Source: Phycicoccus sonneratiae
GTDB lineage: Bacteria > Actinomycetota > Actinomycetes > Actinomycetales > Dermatophilaceae
Direction: 5' to 3'
DNA: 64,000 nucleotides
Assembly (NCBI RefSeq): GCF_016887965.1
Contig: NZ_JAFDVD010000013.1
Location: 1-64,000, forward strand
The notes beneath the pieces are model-generated. The model saw only the letters and a list, made by a program, of their open reading frames with translations, made no database searches and was not told the origin of the DNA. How positions within the stretch are numbered: position 1 is the first letter of the stretch; each line of letters starts with the position of its first letter. Positions 1 to 8,012 of this stretch are shown here, piece after piece. Position numbers and translations under genes: made by a program.

Positions 1-18
1 ACGGCGGGGTGCGCCGCG

Positions 19-321
19 TCAGCCGTGGGTGGGCGGCGAGGCCCGGAGCACCTCGAGGCGGGCGCGGTACTCCTGCTCGTCGATGTCCCCCGCGGCGAAG
101 CGGCCGGCGAGCACCTGCTCGGCGCCCGGCCCGCGGTGCATCCCCGGGCGTCCGGGTCCGCCCCACGGCCCGCCCCAGCGGCGGAACACCAGGCCCCGGA
201 GGGCGACGAAGAACAGGACCCAGAACAGGAAGAAGCCGAAGGGGAAGAACAGGAACCACCAGTGGAAGCCTCCGTCGGCGTACGGCCCCGGGTGGGTGGC
301 GAGTGCGGTCAACGCGGTCAT
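19..321 (-). CDS. Small SHOCT-domain membrane protein
   Basis: A 100-residue protein. A Phe/Trp-rich hydrophobic span at about residues 19-46 should cross the membrane once. A basic Gly/Pro-rich linker follows, and residues 67-95 (ending AGDIDEQEYRARLEVL) match the SHOCT module, a short C-terminal helical unit of many small bacterial membrane proteins, thought to serve oligomerisation. The ATG at 321 has AGAGGA nine bases upstream. It lies 125 bases downstream of the response regulator in the same direction, so it may be co-transcribed and be an envelope protein linked to that two-component system, but nothing proves this. The specific role is unknown. Confidence 0.82.
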   Translation of the reverse strand: MTALTALATHPGPYADGGFHWWFLFFPFGFFLFWVLFFVALRGLVFRRWGGPWGGPGRPGMHRGPGAEQVLAGRFAAGDIDEQEYRARLEVLRASPPTHG

Positions 322-446
322 GGCGCGTCCTCTCGGTCGGTCGGCGACCGGCTCTCGGTCACGCCACCACCGTCGCCCCGGCCGATCTGCTCGCGCGTCG
401 GCCCCGGGATGGCTCTCACGCTGCTCCCCCGGGAGTACGCGCGCCG

Positions 447-1121
447 TCAGGCCATCCAGCCCGGCCGCACGAGCCCGCTCTCGTAGGCGAGGACGACGAG
501 CTGGGCCCGGTCGCGGGCCCCGACCTTGGTCATCGCCCGGCTGACGTGCGTCTTCGCGGTCGCGGGCGAGAGGAACAGCCGCCCTGCGATCTCGTCGTTC
601 GTCAGCCCCTCGCCGACGAGGGCGACGACCTCGCGCTCGCGCCCGGTCAGCGCCTCGAGCGCCCGGACCTGCTCGACCGGCGGCCGGCGGGCGTCGCCGG
701 CGGCCACGTGCTCGAGGAGGCGCCGCGTGACGCTCGGGGAGAGCGCCGCGTCCCCGGCGGCGACCTGCCGGACGGCGATGATGAGGTCGGCCGGCTCGAG
801 GTCCTTGAGGACGAAGCCGCTCGCCCCGACCCGCAGCGCCTCGAAGACGTACTCGTCGAGCTCGAACGTCGTGAGGACGAGGACCCGGGTCCCGGCGAGC
901 GCGGCGTCGGCGCAGATCTCCTCGGTCGCCGACAGGCCGTCGCGCGTCGGCATCCGGATGTCCATGAGGACGACGTCCGGCCGGGTGTCGCGGACGACGG
1001 CGACGGCGACCTCGCCGTCGGCGGCCTCGCCGACGACCTCGAGGTCGTCCTCGCCGTCGAGGATCATCCGGAATCCGGCGCGCAGCAACGGCTGGTCGTC
1101 GACGAGCACGACGCGGATCAC
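447..1121 (-). CDS. NarL/LuxR-type response regulator
   Basis: A 224-residue DNA-binding response regulator. The receiver domain covers residues 1-118: the acidic pocket is at residues 8-9, the phosphorylated Asp is D54 in VVLMDIRMP, and the conserved Lys is in GFVLKDL near residue 104. A linker leads to a LuxR-type helix-turn-helix at about 152-210 (LTGREREVVALVGEGLTNDE). The ATG at 1121 overlaps the stop of the histidine kinase by four bases (ATGA), so the two are translationally coupled and form one two-component system. Length and domain order are normal for the NarL family. The stimulus and target genes cannot be read from the sequence. Confidence 0.95.
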   Translation of the reverse strand: MIRVVLVDDQPLLRAGFRMILDGEDDLEVVGEAADGEVAVAVVRDTRPDVVLMDIRMPTRDGLSATEEICADAALAGTRVLVLTTFELDEYVFEALRVGASGFVLKDLEPADLIIAVRQVAAGDAALSPSVTRRLLEHVAAGDARRPPVEQVRALEALTGREREVVALVGEGLTNDEIAGRLFLSPATAKTHVSRAMTKVGARDRAQLVVLAYESGLVRPGWMA

Positions 1122-2113
1122 CGCCCACCCCCTCCCCCGGACAGCGGGAAGACCGCCCGGACCCGGTGGCCGGAGCCCGTCGCGCCCGACTCGAGGGTGC
1201 CCCCGAGCCGCTCGACCCGCTCACGCATCCCGACGAGGCCGGTGCCGGAGGTCTCGCCGGTCTCGACGGCCGCGCCCTGCCGACCCGGGTCGACGACCTC
1301 GACGACCAGCCCGGACTCGTTCCGCGACAGCATGATCCGCGCGCCACGAGCACCGCTGTGCCGCCGGACGTTGGTCATCGCCTCCTGGACGACGCGGTAC
1401 GCGGCCGCATCGACCGCCGCCGGCAGCGCCCCGACGTCGGCGAGCCCGTCGACCTGCCACCCGAAGCCCGGGTCGGCGGCCACGAGGTCCGCCACGTCGG
1501 TCAGCGCGGGCCCGGGACGCACCGCCGCGGCGGCCCCGGGGTCGCGGACGGCGTCGAGCACGCGGCGCACCTCCTCGAGGGCGCGGTGCGACTCGGCCTT
1601 GACCGTGGCCAGGGCCTGCCGGGCGTTGTCGGGGTCGCGGTCGAAGGCGTGCAGCGCGGCCCCGGACTGCACGTTGATGAGGGTGAGGCTGTGCCCGAGG
1701 GTGTCGTGGAGGTCGCGGGCCATCGCGATGCGCTCCTCGGACCGGGCCCGCTCGACCCGGTCGCGCCGCTCGTCCCGCACCCGCGAGAAGCGCTCGCGCC
1801 GACGCCGGATGCCCTCAACGAGCAGGGCGGCCACGGGGGCGGCGAACACCGGCCCGACGGGCTCGCCGGTGGCGACGTAGGCCAGCGCGGCCGAGATGGA
1901 GACCCCGAGCGGCACGAGCGGGAAGCGCGACAGGAGGGCGATGGACAGCGGGCCGGCGACGAGCAGCAGCACCCCGCCCCAGCCGACCTGCGTGCCGTCC
2001 CGTGCGGCCCGGCCGAGCGAGCCCCCGAGCTGGAGGACGAGCGCGACCGCCGCGAGCGGCACCGCCGGGAGCCAGGCCGGCGGCCCGCCGCGCTCACGCC
2101 ACCGGGGGTCCAC
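1118..2113 (-). CDS. Sensor histidine kinase, HisKA_3 (NarL-partner) family
   Basis: A 331-residue membrane kinase that should phosphorylate the overlapping response regulator. About four hydrophobic segments lie at residues 13-30, 45-62, 64-82 and 86-101. A short basic coiled segment leads to the HisKA_3 dimerisation helix with the phosphorylated His at H136 (ARDLHDTLGH). The C-terminal HATPase has the N-box (QEAMTNVRRHSGA) and the G-box (GTGLVGMRERVERLGG). No extracellular sensor domain is visible, so signals are probably sensed within the membrane. I chose GTG 2113 because TACGGT lies exactly six bases upstream, as for a leaderless message; a GTG at 2176 would add 21 Arg/Asp-rich residues. 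Confidence 0.9.
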   Translation of the reverse strand: MDPRWRERGGPPAWLPAVPLAAVALVLQLGGSLGRAARDGTQVGWGGVLLLVAGPLSIALLSRFPLVPLGVSISAALAYVATGEPVGPVFAAPVAALLVEGIRRRRERFSRVRDERRDRVERARSEERIAMARDLHDTLGHSLTLINVQSGAALHAFDRDPDNARQALATVKAESHRALEEVRRVLDAVRDPGAAAAVRPGPALTDVADLVAADPGFGWQVDGLADVGALPAAVDAAAYRVVQEAMTNVRRHSGARGARIMLSRNESGLVVEVVDPGRQGAAVETGETSGTGLVGMRERVERLGGTLESGATGSGHRVRAVFPLSGGGGGR

Positions 2114-2119
2114 CGTCCG

Positions 2120-2125
2120 ACCGTA
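2120..2125 (-). promoter_or_regulatory. -10 box of leaderless histidine kinase gene
   Basis: TACGGT read on the minus strand, six bases before GTG 2113. It fits the actinobacterial TANNNT -10 pattern and supports that start. Confidence 0.5.
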
Positions 2126-2177
2126 GCCGGGCCGCGGCCTCGCGTCGTCGTCCCGGCGGAGTATCCGGGCGTGCACC

Positions 2178-2197
2178 CGCGGCGGTACGCCGCCGCG
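2178..2197 (-). terminator. Hairpin downstream of the GH4 gene
   Basis: CGCGGCGG and CCGCCGCG form a perfect 8-bp stem around a TACG loop, in the gap between the GH4 stop (2310) and the kinase start (2113), both on the minus strand. There is no T tract; U-less hairpins are common terminators in actinomycetes. It could separate the sugar operon from the two-component operon. Confidence 0.4.
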
Positions 2198-2280
2198 CCT
2201 TCCCGACCTCGTGGGGAGAGACCCGCCGACACGCGGACGGTGAGCGGACGTGCCCCCACAAAGCCGGGAGAAGCGCGGGG

Positions 2281-2325
2281 ACAGGTCGGTGACGGGGGCG
2301 GGGCACAGGTCAGGGACGGGGGCGG
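2281..2325. repeat. Imperfect 24-bp direct repeat at the GH4 3' end
   Basis: Two 21-base copies (2281-2301 and 2305-2325) beginning ACAGGTC and ending GACGGGGGCGG differ at two positions and are 24 bases apart. The stop codon of the GH4 gene (2310-2312) lies inside the second copy. It looks like a small tandem duplication of the gene end; no function is evident. Confidence 0.6.
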
Positions 2326-3662
2326 AAGACGGCGTCGACGGCGGGGATGCGGGCGCGGTACCCGGCGAGCAGCTCGCGGGCCACCGTCACGGAGTCGACG
2401 AGGGGGTGCAGCGCGAAGGCCTCGACGGCCCGCTGCTCCGACCCGGTCGTGGACGCCTCGATGACGAGCCGCTCGACGGCCTTGACCTGCTGCACGAGCC
2501 CGAGAGGGTGCCCGACGAGCGGCGACACGGGGTGCGGCCGCGGCCCGGCGGCGTCGACGGTGCACGGCACCTCGACCACCGCGTCGTCCGGCAGGCCGGC
2601 GACCGTCCCGCCGTTCCGGACGTCGAGGATGAGCTCGGCCGGCTCGCCGCGGGAGATGGCCGCCATGATGGCCAGCGCGACCCCCTCGTACCCGCCGCCC
2701 TGCACGTCGGCCTCGTCGCGCTCCTCGTCGGCGTCGCGCGCCTCCTTCATGTACGTGGCGTTGCGCTCCATCCGCACCCGGTCCCACTCGGCCAGTGCCC
2801 CTGCGTGGGAACCGTGTCCGGACAGCCCGGCGTAGAAGGCGCGCTGCTGCTCGAGGAGGTACTCACCCCGCGTCTGCCCGGACCCGGTGATCGAGCGCAC
2901 CGCGTCGCGGGTGAAGTAGTAGTAGTACAAGTACTCGTTGGGCACCGCCCCGAGCGTGCGCAGCCAGTCGAGGCCGAAGAGCTGCCCCTCCTCCATCGAC
3001 CCGAGCAGCACGTCGTCGGCCAGCAGGTCCGGGAGGACGTCGCGCCCACCGTGCGACACGCCCCGCAGCCAGCCGAGGTGGTTGAGCCCCACGTAGTCGA
3101 CGACCGTCTCGGCAGGGTCGATGCCGAGCGTGGCGGCTGCCCTGCGCCCCAGCCCGATCGGGCTGTCGCAGATGCCCACCACCCGGTCGCCGAGGACCGA
3201 CTGCATCGCCTCGGTGATCATCCCCGCGGGGTTCGTGAAGTTGATGACCCACGCGTCGGGGGCGACGGCCGCCACGCGCCGGGCCACGTGCAGGGCGACG
3301 GGCACGGTGCGGAGCCCGAACGACAGCCCGCCCGGACCCGTGGTCTCCTGCCCGAGCAGTCCGAGGTCGAGGGCGACCCGCTCGTCGGCCGTGCGGCCCT
3401 CGAGCCCGCCGACCCGGATCGCCGAGAAGACGAAGTCCGAGCCCTCGAGCGCGGTGTCGAGGTCGGTGCTGGCGTGCACCACCGGGGGGTCGTCGTGCGC
3501 GGTGGCCATCTCGTCGAGCACCTGCCGGATGGCGGCCAGCCGGTCCTCGTCGACGTCGTGCAGCCACACCTCGTCGACCCGTCGCTCGTGGGCGTCGCGC
3601 AGCAGCGCGCCGTAGACGAGCGGCGTACGGAAGCCCCCGCCGCCCAGCATCGCGAGCCTCAC
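2310..3662 (-). CDS. GH4 family 6-phospho-beta-glucosidase-like enzyme
   Basis: A 450-residue cytoplasmic glycosidase of family GH4, which cleaves phosphorylated glycosides by an oxidation-elimination route using NAD+ and Mn2+. The N terminus has the Rossmann loop (MLGGGGF, residues 5-11); N141 and N144 in NFTNPAG, the metal-ligand Cys C165 in ICDSPIGL and H195 in GLNHLGWL are the family signature. Length is typical. Its ATG overlaps the stop of the upstream DeoR repressor by four bases, so both form one transcript. GH4 enzymes of the phospho-beta-glucosidase branch need a 6-phosphorylated substrate; the PfkB kinase and ABC importer across the divergent promoter could supply it. The exact sugar is unknown. 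Confidence 0.9.
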   Translation of the reverse strand: MRLAMLGGGGFRTPLVYGALLRDAHERRVDEVWLHDVDEDRLAAIRQVLDEMATAHDDPPVVHASTDLDTALEGSDFVFSAIRVGGLEGRTADERVALDLGLLGQETTGPGGLSFGLRTVPVALHVARRVAAVAPDAWVINFTNPAGMITEAMQSVLGDRVVGICDSPIGLGRRAAATLGIDPAETVVDYVGLNHLGWLRGVSHGGRDVLPDLLADDVLLGSMEEGQLFGLDWLRTLGAVPNEYLYYYYFTRDAVRSITGSGQTRGEYLLEQQRAFYAGLSGHGSHAGALAEWDRVRMERNATYMKEARDADEERDEADVQGGGYEGVALAIMAAISRGEPAELILDVRNGGTVAGLPDDAVVEVPCTVDAAGPRPHPVSPLVGHPLGLVQQVKAVERLVIEASTTGSEQRAVEAFALHPLVDSVTVARELLAGYRARIPAVDAVFRPRP

Positions 3663-4420
3663 GCGAGGACCACCTCGGTGCCGGCGGCGCGGCAGGCGGC
3701 GAGCGTCGCGGCGTCGGCCCCCTCGTTCGTCAGGAGCACGTCGACGGCCCCGGCGTCGCAGACCCTCAGCGACCCCGTGCCCGGCAGCTTGTGCGCGTCG
3801 ACGAGCAGGACCGAGGTGTCGGCAGCACCGAGCAGGGCGCGCTTCACCGGCACCTCGACCGCCGTCGTGTCGAGAACCGTTCCGTCCGAACGCACCCCGC
3901 TCGCCCCGAGGAAGACCGTCGTGCCGTGCACCTGCCGCAGCGCGTCCTCGGTGAGCGAGCCCACGAGCGAGTGGTAGGTCCGGCGCACGACGCCGCCGAG
4001 GAGGATGAGCTCGACGGCCTCGTCACCCCGGAGGACGTCGAGGACGGCGAGGCTCGCGGTGACGACCGTGACGGGGCGGCCGCGCAGCTCGCGGGCCAGG
4101 AGCATGGTCGTCGTCCCGATGTCGAGGACGACGCAGTCGCCGTCGGCGACGAGCCCGGCGGCGCGACGGGCCACCGCGGTCTTCTCGGCGGCGTCGGTGG
4201 CCGCGACCTCGGCGAACCCGCGGACGGCGTCGGCGTCGGCGACGCCGTGGGTGACCGCCCCACCGTGCACCCGCCGCAGCGCCCCGAGCCGCTCGAGCTC
4301 GATGAGGTCGCGGCGGACGGTGGCGATGGACACGCCGCACAGGCCGGCGAGCTCCTCGGTCGACGCACTCCCCCGAGCGCGCAGTCTCCCGACGATCGAC
4401 TGCTGCCGCGCTGCCCGCAT
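3659..4420 (-). CDS. DeoR-family transcriptional repressor of the GH4/PfkB sugar locus
   Basis: A 253-residue regulator. Residues 1-55 form the DeoR winged helix-turn-helix (STEELAGLCGVSIATVRRD, then GALRRVHGGAV); residues 75-235 are the sugar-phosphate-sensing domain with the glycine-rich loop VLDIGTTTMLL and the DAHKLPG segment. It is translationally coupled to the GH4 gene and divergent from the PfkB-ABC operon, so it probably represses both and is released by a phosphorylated sugar. ATG 4420 is chosen because TATGGT lies six bases upstream. The reading frame stays open far upstream through the antisense strand of the kinase, but that part has no coding sense. Confidence 0.92.
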   Translation of the reverse strand: MRAARQQSIVGRLRARGSASTEELAGLCGVSIATVRRDLIELERLGALRRVHGGAVTHGVADADAVRGFAEVAATDAAEKTAVARRAAGLVADGDCVVLDIGTTTMLLARELRGRPVTVVTASLAVLDVLRGDEAVELILLGGVVRRTYHSLVGSLTEDALRQVHGTTVFLGASGVRSDGTVLDTTAVEVPVKRALLGAADTSVLLVDAHKLPGTGSLRVCDAGAVDVLLTNEGADAATLAACRAAGTEVVLA

Positions 4421-4426
4421 GCGCCC

Positions 4427-4432
4427 ACCATA
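4427..4432 (-). promoter_or_regulatory. -10 box of leaderless deoR-type gene
   Basis: TATGGT on the minus strand, six bases before ATG 4420. Confidence 0.5.
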
Positions 4433-4444
4433 GCGATCAGAAAT

Positions 4445-4481
4445 CGTCACGGAGTGATGACGTGTGCACATTTGTGTGCAC
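4445..4481. promoter_or_regulatory. Candidate operators in the divergent deoR/pfkB promoter region
   Basis: Two inverted repeats sit between the divergent genes. A perfect 7-bp one, GTGCACA-TTTG-TGTGCAC, spans 4464-4481. A second, TCAC-GGA-GTGA, is at 4447-4457, nested with the arms CGTCA (4445-4449) and TGACG (4458-4462). Their location, about 25-60 bases upstream of the repressor start, suits binding by the DeoR protein for control in both directions. Binding itself is inference. Confidence 0.5.
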
Positions 4482-4564
4482 CGGAGAGCACCACGCGGCC
4501 CCGGACGGGTGCATGCTGGCGGCCTCACCGCCGATGCCCCTCCGGAACCGAGGAGACGACCGCC

Positions 4565-5716
4565 GTGCCCACCCCGGCCTTCGACCCGCTCGCCCCCGTG
4601 CGCCGCGACGGCGACCCCGAGTGCGACGTCTTCGTCTGGGGCACGGTCTTCCTCGACATCATCATGACCGGTCTCGAGGCGCTGCCCGACGGCGGCCAGG
4701 AGGTCTGGGCCACCGGCATGGGGTCGTGCCCCGGCGGCATCGCCAACCTCGCCGTCGCGGCCCGCCGGCTCGGCCTGCGCACCTCGCTCGCCGCGGCCTT
4801 CGGCGACGACGCGTACGGCGACTTCTGCTGGGAGACCCTCGCCGACGAGGAGCGGGTCGACCTCAGCCGGTCCCGCCGCTTCGAGGGATGGCACTCCCCC
4901 GTCACCGTCTCGATGGCCGTCGACCGCGACCGGGGCATGGTCAGCCACGGCCACGCGCCCCCGCTCGACGCCACGGCCCTCATCGGCGAGCCGCCCCGCT
5001 CGCGCGCGGTGATGGCCGAGCTGGCGCCGGGACGCCCGCTCACCGGCGGCACCGAGCCGACCTGGGTCGAGAAGGCCCGCGACGCCGGGGCGCTCGTCTT
5101 CGCCGACGTCGGGTGGGACCCCTCCGGGCGGTGGCCCAAGGACGTGCTCGACCAGCTCGTCGTCTGTGACGCGTTCCTGCCCAACGCCGTCGAGGCGATG
5201 GCCTACACGCGCACGCGCACCCCGAACGAGGCGCTCTACGTGCTCGCCGACCTCGTGCCGCTCGCCGTCGTCACCAACGGCGAGGAGGGCGCGCTGGCCA
5301 TCGACTCCCGCACCGGCGAGGAGGCCGTCGTGCCGGCACTGCGCGTCGACGCCCTCGACCCCACCGGAGCCGGCGACGTCTTCGGGGCGGCCGTCGTGCT
5401 CGGCACCGTCGCCGGCTGGCCGCTCTCGCAACGCATCGGGTTCGCGGCCCTCTGCTCGGCGCTGGCCGTCCAGCACTTCGGGGGCTCGCTCGCGGCCCCG
5501 GGCTGGGGCGACATCGCCGACTGGTGGCACCACCTGCGCGACGGCGCCGCCACCGACAGCTACCACCGCTCGCTCCGCCGCCGGTACGAGTTCCTCGACG
5601 CGGTGGTGCCCGAGGTCCCCATCGGCGCCGAGCGCCGCGCCACCGCAACCATCGCCCGCCACGTCGACGTCGAGGGCTACCGCCCCGCCGCCACCACCAG
5701 AGGAGAGCCCGCATGA
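4565..5716 (+). CDS. PfkB-family carbohydrate kinase
   Basis: A 383-residue cytoplasmic sugar or nucleoside kinase of the ribokinase/PfkB family, using ATP to phosphorylate a sugar hydroxyl. The first signature is the glycine-rich stretch CPGGIANLAVAARRLG near residue 55; the second, DPTGAGDVFGAAVV near residues 265-278, holds the catalytic Asp and the anion hole. GTG 4565 is the start because AGGAG lies ten bases upstream. The stop overlaps the ATG of the binding-protein gene (ATGA). It is the first gene of an import operon, so it probably phosphorylates the imported sugar before the GH4 enzyme or catabolism acts. About 60 extra C-terminal residues follow the usual fold. Confidence 0.9.
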   Translation: MPTPAFDPLAPVRRDGDPECDVFVWGTVFLDIIMTGLEALPDGGQEVWATGMGSCPGGIANLAVAARRLGLRTSLAAAFGDDAYGDFCWETLADEERVDLSRSRRFEGWHSPVTVSMAVDRDRGMVSHGHAPPLDATALIGEPPRSRAVMAELAPGRPLTGGTEPTWVEKARDAGALVFADVGWDPSGRWPKDVLDQLVVCDAFLPNAVEAMAYTRTRTPNEALYVLADLVPLAVVTNGEEGALAIDSRTGEEAVVPALRVDALDPTGAGDVFGAAVVLGTVAGWPLSQRIGFAALCSALAVQHFGGSLAAPGWGDIADWWHHLRDGAATDSYHRSLRRRYEFLDAVVPEVPIGAERRATATIARHVDVEGYRPAATTRGEPA

Positions 5717-7074
5717 GGAGACGACCCACGACCACCCTGATCGCCGCCGGGATGCTCGGCGCGCTCGCGCTGACGGCCTGCACCCCGGGTTCGAACAGCA
5801 GCGAGGGCTCCACCGCCTCGCAGTCCGGCCAGGTCAACACCGACCCCGCCTCGATGGGGCAGGTCACGCTCACCGTGTGGGACCAGGAGGTCCGCGGCGG
5901 CCAGGCGGCGCAGATCGAGGAGCTCAACAAGGAGTTCCAGGCGAAGTACCCGAACATCACGCTCAAGCGGGTCACCCGCTCGTTCGACGACCTCAAGACG
6001 ACCCTCGGCCTCGCTCTCTCCGGCAACACCCCGCCGGACGTCTTCCAGGCCAACAACGGCCGCCCGGACATGGGCAAGTTCGTCCAGGCCGGGCAGCTGC
6101 TGCCGCTCGACCGCTACGCCGACGCGTACAAGTGGACCGACCGCTACCCCGAGTCGGTCCGCAAGTACTCGAGCTACTCCGAGGACGGCAAGACCTTCGG
6201 CACCGGGAACCTCTACGGCCTCCCGCAGGTCGGCGAGGTCGTCGGCGTCTACGCGGACAAGGCCGTGCTCGCCAAGGCCGGGGTGTCCGAGGTCCCCACC
6301 GACTGGGCCGGCTTCGAGGCCAGCCTCCAGAAGGTCAAGGACGCCGGCCAGCAGCCGCTCGTCCTCGGCAACCTCGACAAGTGGCCGGCCATCCACGTCT
6401 TCGGCACCGTCCAGGCGCAGACCACGCCGGCCGACCAGATCCGCCAGCTCGGGTTCGGGCAGAAGGGCGGCAGCTGGACGACCCCGGAGAACACCGAGGC
6501 CGCCCAGACCCTCGTCGACTGGGTCGACAAGGGCTACTTCTCCAAGGACGTCAACGGCCTCGGCTACGACCCGGCGTGGCAGGAGTTCTCGAAGGGCAAG
6601 GGCGCCTACCTCATCGCCGGCACCTGGCTCCAGGCCGACCTCGGCAAGGCGATGGGTGACGACCTGACCTTCGTCCTGCCGCCCAAGGCCCAGGCGACCC
6701 CGGCGGCGACCGGCGGCACCGGCATCCCGTGGGCGGTGTCCAGCAAGACGAAGAACCCCGACGCCGCCGCGGCGTACATCGACTTCATCACGAGCAAGGA
6801 CGCGATGGGCGTCCTCGCCAAGACCGAGAACCTCCCGGTCGCCGACACCGCCGACCAGAAGGCGCCGAGCGCCATCGGGCAGGACGTCTTCACCGCGTTC
6901 GGCACCGCCGTCGAGGACGACGCCCTCGTCCCGTACCTCGACTACGCGACGCCGACGATGGCCGACACCCTCGGGGCGGCGCTCCAGGACCTCCTCGCGA
7001 AGAAGGCGACGCCCGAGCAGTTCCTCGAGACCGTCCAGAAGGACTACGGCGACTTCGTCGCCCAGAACGGATGA
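5713..7074 (+). CDS. ABC transporter sugar-binding lipoprotein (family 1)
   Basis: A 453-residue extracellular binding protein. A lipoprotein signal peptide ends in the lipobox LTAC with C23 as the lipidated residue, followed by a Ser/Gly-rich tether. The body is a family 1 solute-binding protein (maltose/multiple-sugar type): residues near 45 read VTLTVWDQEVRGGQAAQIEE, and there is the usual GTPPDVFQANNG-like segment (here SGNTPPDVFQANNG). ATG 5713 has AGGAGAG upstream and overlaps the kinase stop. It delivers substrate to the two permeases that follow. No ATPase gene is present here; such importers commonly share a distant MsiK/MalK-type ATPase. Confidence 0.93.
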   Translation: MRRRPTTTLIAAGMLGALALTACTPGSNSSEGSTASQSGQVNTDPASMGQVTLTVWDQEVRGGQAAQIEELNKEFQAKYPNITLKRVTRSFDDLKTTLGLALSGNTPPDVFQANNGRPDMGKFVQAGQLLPLDRYADAYKWTDRYPESVRKYSSYSEDGKTFGTGNLYGLPQVGEVVGVYADKAVLAKAGVSEVPTDWAGFEASLQKVKDAGQQPLVLGNLDKWPAIHVFGTVQAQTTPADQIRQLGFGQKGGSWTTPENTEAAQTLVDWVDKGYFSKDVNGLGYDPAWQEFSKGKGAYLIAGTWLQADLGKAMGDDLTFVLPPKAQATPAATGGTGIPWAVSSKTKNPDAAAAYIDFITSKDAMGVLAKTENLPVADTADQKAPSAIGQDVFTAFGTAVEDDALVPYLDYATPTMADTLGAALQDLLAKKATPEQFLETVQKDYGDFVAQNG

Positions 7075-8012
7075 CGGACACGGCGGTCGCGGCCGAGGAC
7101 CGCACGCGGACCCCGGAGCGGGCCCGGCGCCGACGCGGCGGCGGGCCCCCCGGGGAGCCGCGCGCGGTCGGCTGGCTCTACGTGCTGCCGGCCCTGCTCG
7201 TCTACGCCGCGTTCCTCCTCTACCCGCTGCTGCGGGCGGTCCAGATCTCGCTCTACGACTGGAACGGCAACACCCTCGCGACGTGGGCCGGCCTCGACAA
7301 CTACGCCGACGTCGTCACCGACCCGGCCCTGCGGGCGTCGTTCGGGCACGCCCTCGTGCTCATCGCCTTCTACGCGCTGCTGCCGCTGCTCGTCGGGCTG
7401 GTGCTCACGGCGATCCTGTCCCGGGCGCAGGTGCGGGGGCTCGGGTTCTTCCGCACCGTCGTCTTCCTCCCGCAGGTCGTCGCGATGGTCGTCATCGCCG
7501 TCGCGTGGCGGCGGATGTACTCCCCCGACGGCAGCGTCAACGACCTCCTCCGGGCGATCGGGCTCGACGGCCTGACCCGCGGCTGGCTGGGCGACTACAC
7601 CGCCGCGCTGCCCGCCGTCGGGCTTGTCGGCACGTGGTTCGAGATCGGGCTCGTCACCGTGCTGCTGCTCGCCGGCACCGGCAAGATCCCGACCGAGCTC
7701 TACGAGGCGGCCCGGCTCGACGGCGCCGGGCCGGTGCGCGAGTTCGTCACCGTCACCCTGCCGGCGCTGCGCGGCGAGATCTCGGTCGCCCTGACACTCA
7801 CCGTCATCGCCGCCCTGCGCACCTTCGACCTCGTCTACGTGACGACCCGGGGCGGGCCCGGCACGAGCACCTCGGTGCCGTCGTACGAGGTGTACAACCG
7901 CGCCTTCCAGCAGGGACGGGTCGGGTCGGCGGCCGCCATCGCCGTCGTGCTCACGCTCGTCATCTTCGCGATCTCGTTCGGCATCACCCGGATCGCGGAG
8001 CGGGACCGCTGA
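7071..8012 (+). CDS. ABC sugar permease, MalF type
   Basis: A 313-residue inner-membrane permease. After a charged, Arg-rich cytoplasmic tail (residues 1-35) come about six membrane segments, the first at WLYVLPALLVYAAFLLYPL. The coupling (EAA) loop reads YEAARLDGAGPVREF with the conserved Gly and contacts the ATPase. The ATG at 7071 overlaps the stop of the binding-protein gene by four bases, and its own stop overlaps the next permease, so the three transport genes are one translation-coupled unit. It forms a heterodimer with the MalG-type partner. Confidence 0.93.
   Translation: MTDTAVAAEDRTRTPERARRRRGGGPPGEPRAVGWLYVLPALLVYAAFLLYPLLRAVQISLYDWNGNTLATWAGLDNYADVVTDPALRASFGHALVLIAFYALLPLLVGLVLTAILSRAQVRGLGFFRTVVFLPQVVAMVVIAVAWRRMYSPDGSVNDLLRAIGLDGLTRGWLGDYTAALPAVGLVGTWFEIGLVTVLLLAGTGKIPTELYEAARLDGAGPVREFVTVTLPALRGEISVALTLTVIAALRTFDLVYVTTRGGPGTSTSVPSYEVYNRAFQQGRVGSAAAIAVVLTLVIFAISFGITRIAERDR

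Noticed and set aside
9-1880. A 623-codon open frame on the plus strand
   Set aside because: Antisense shadow of the two-component system, whose own frames have complete domain signatures.
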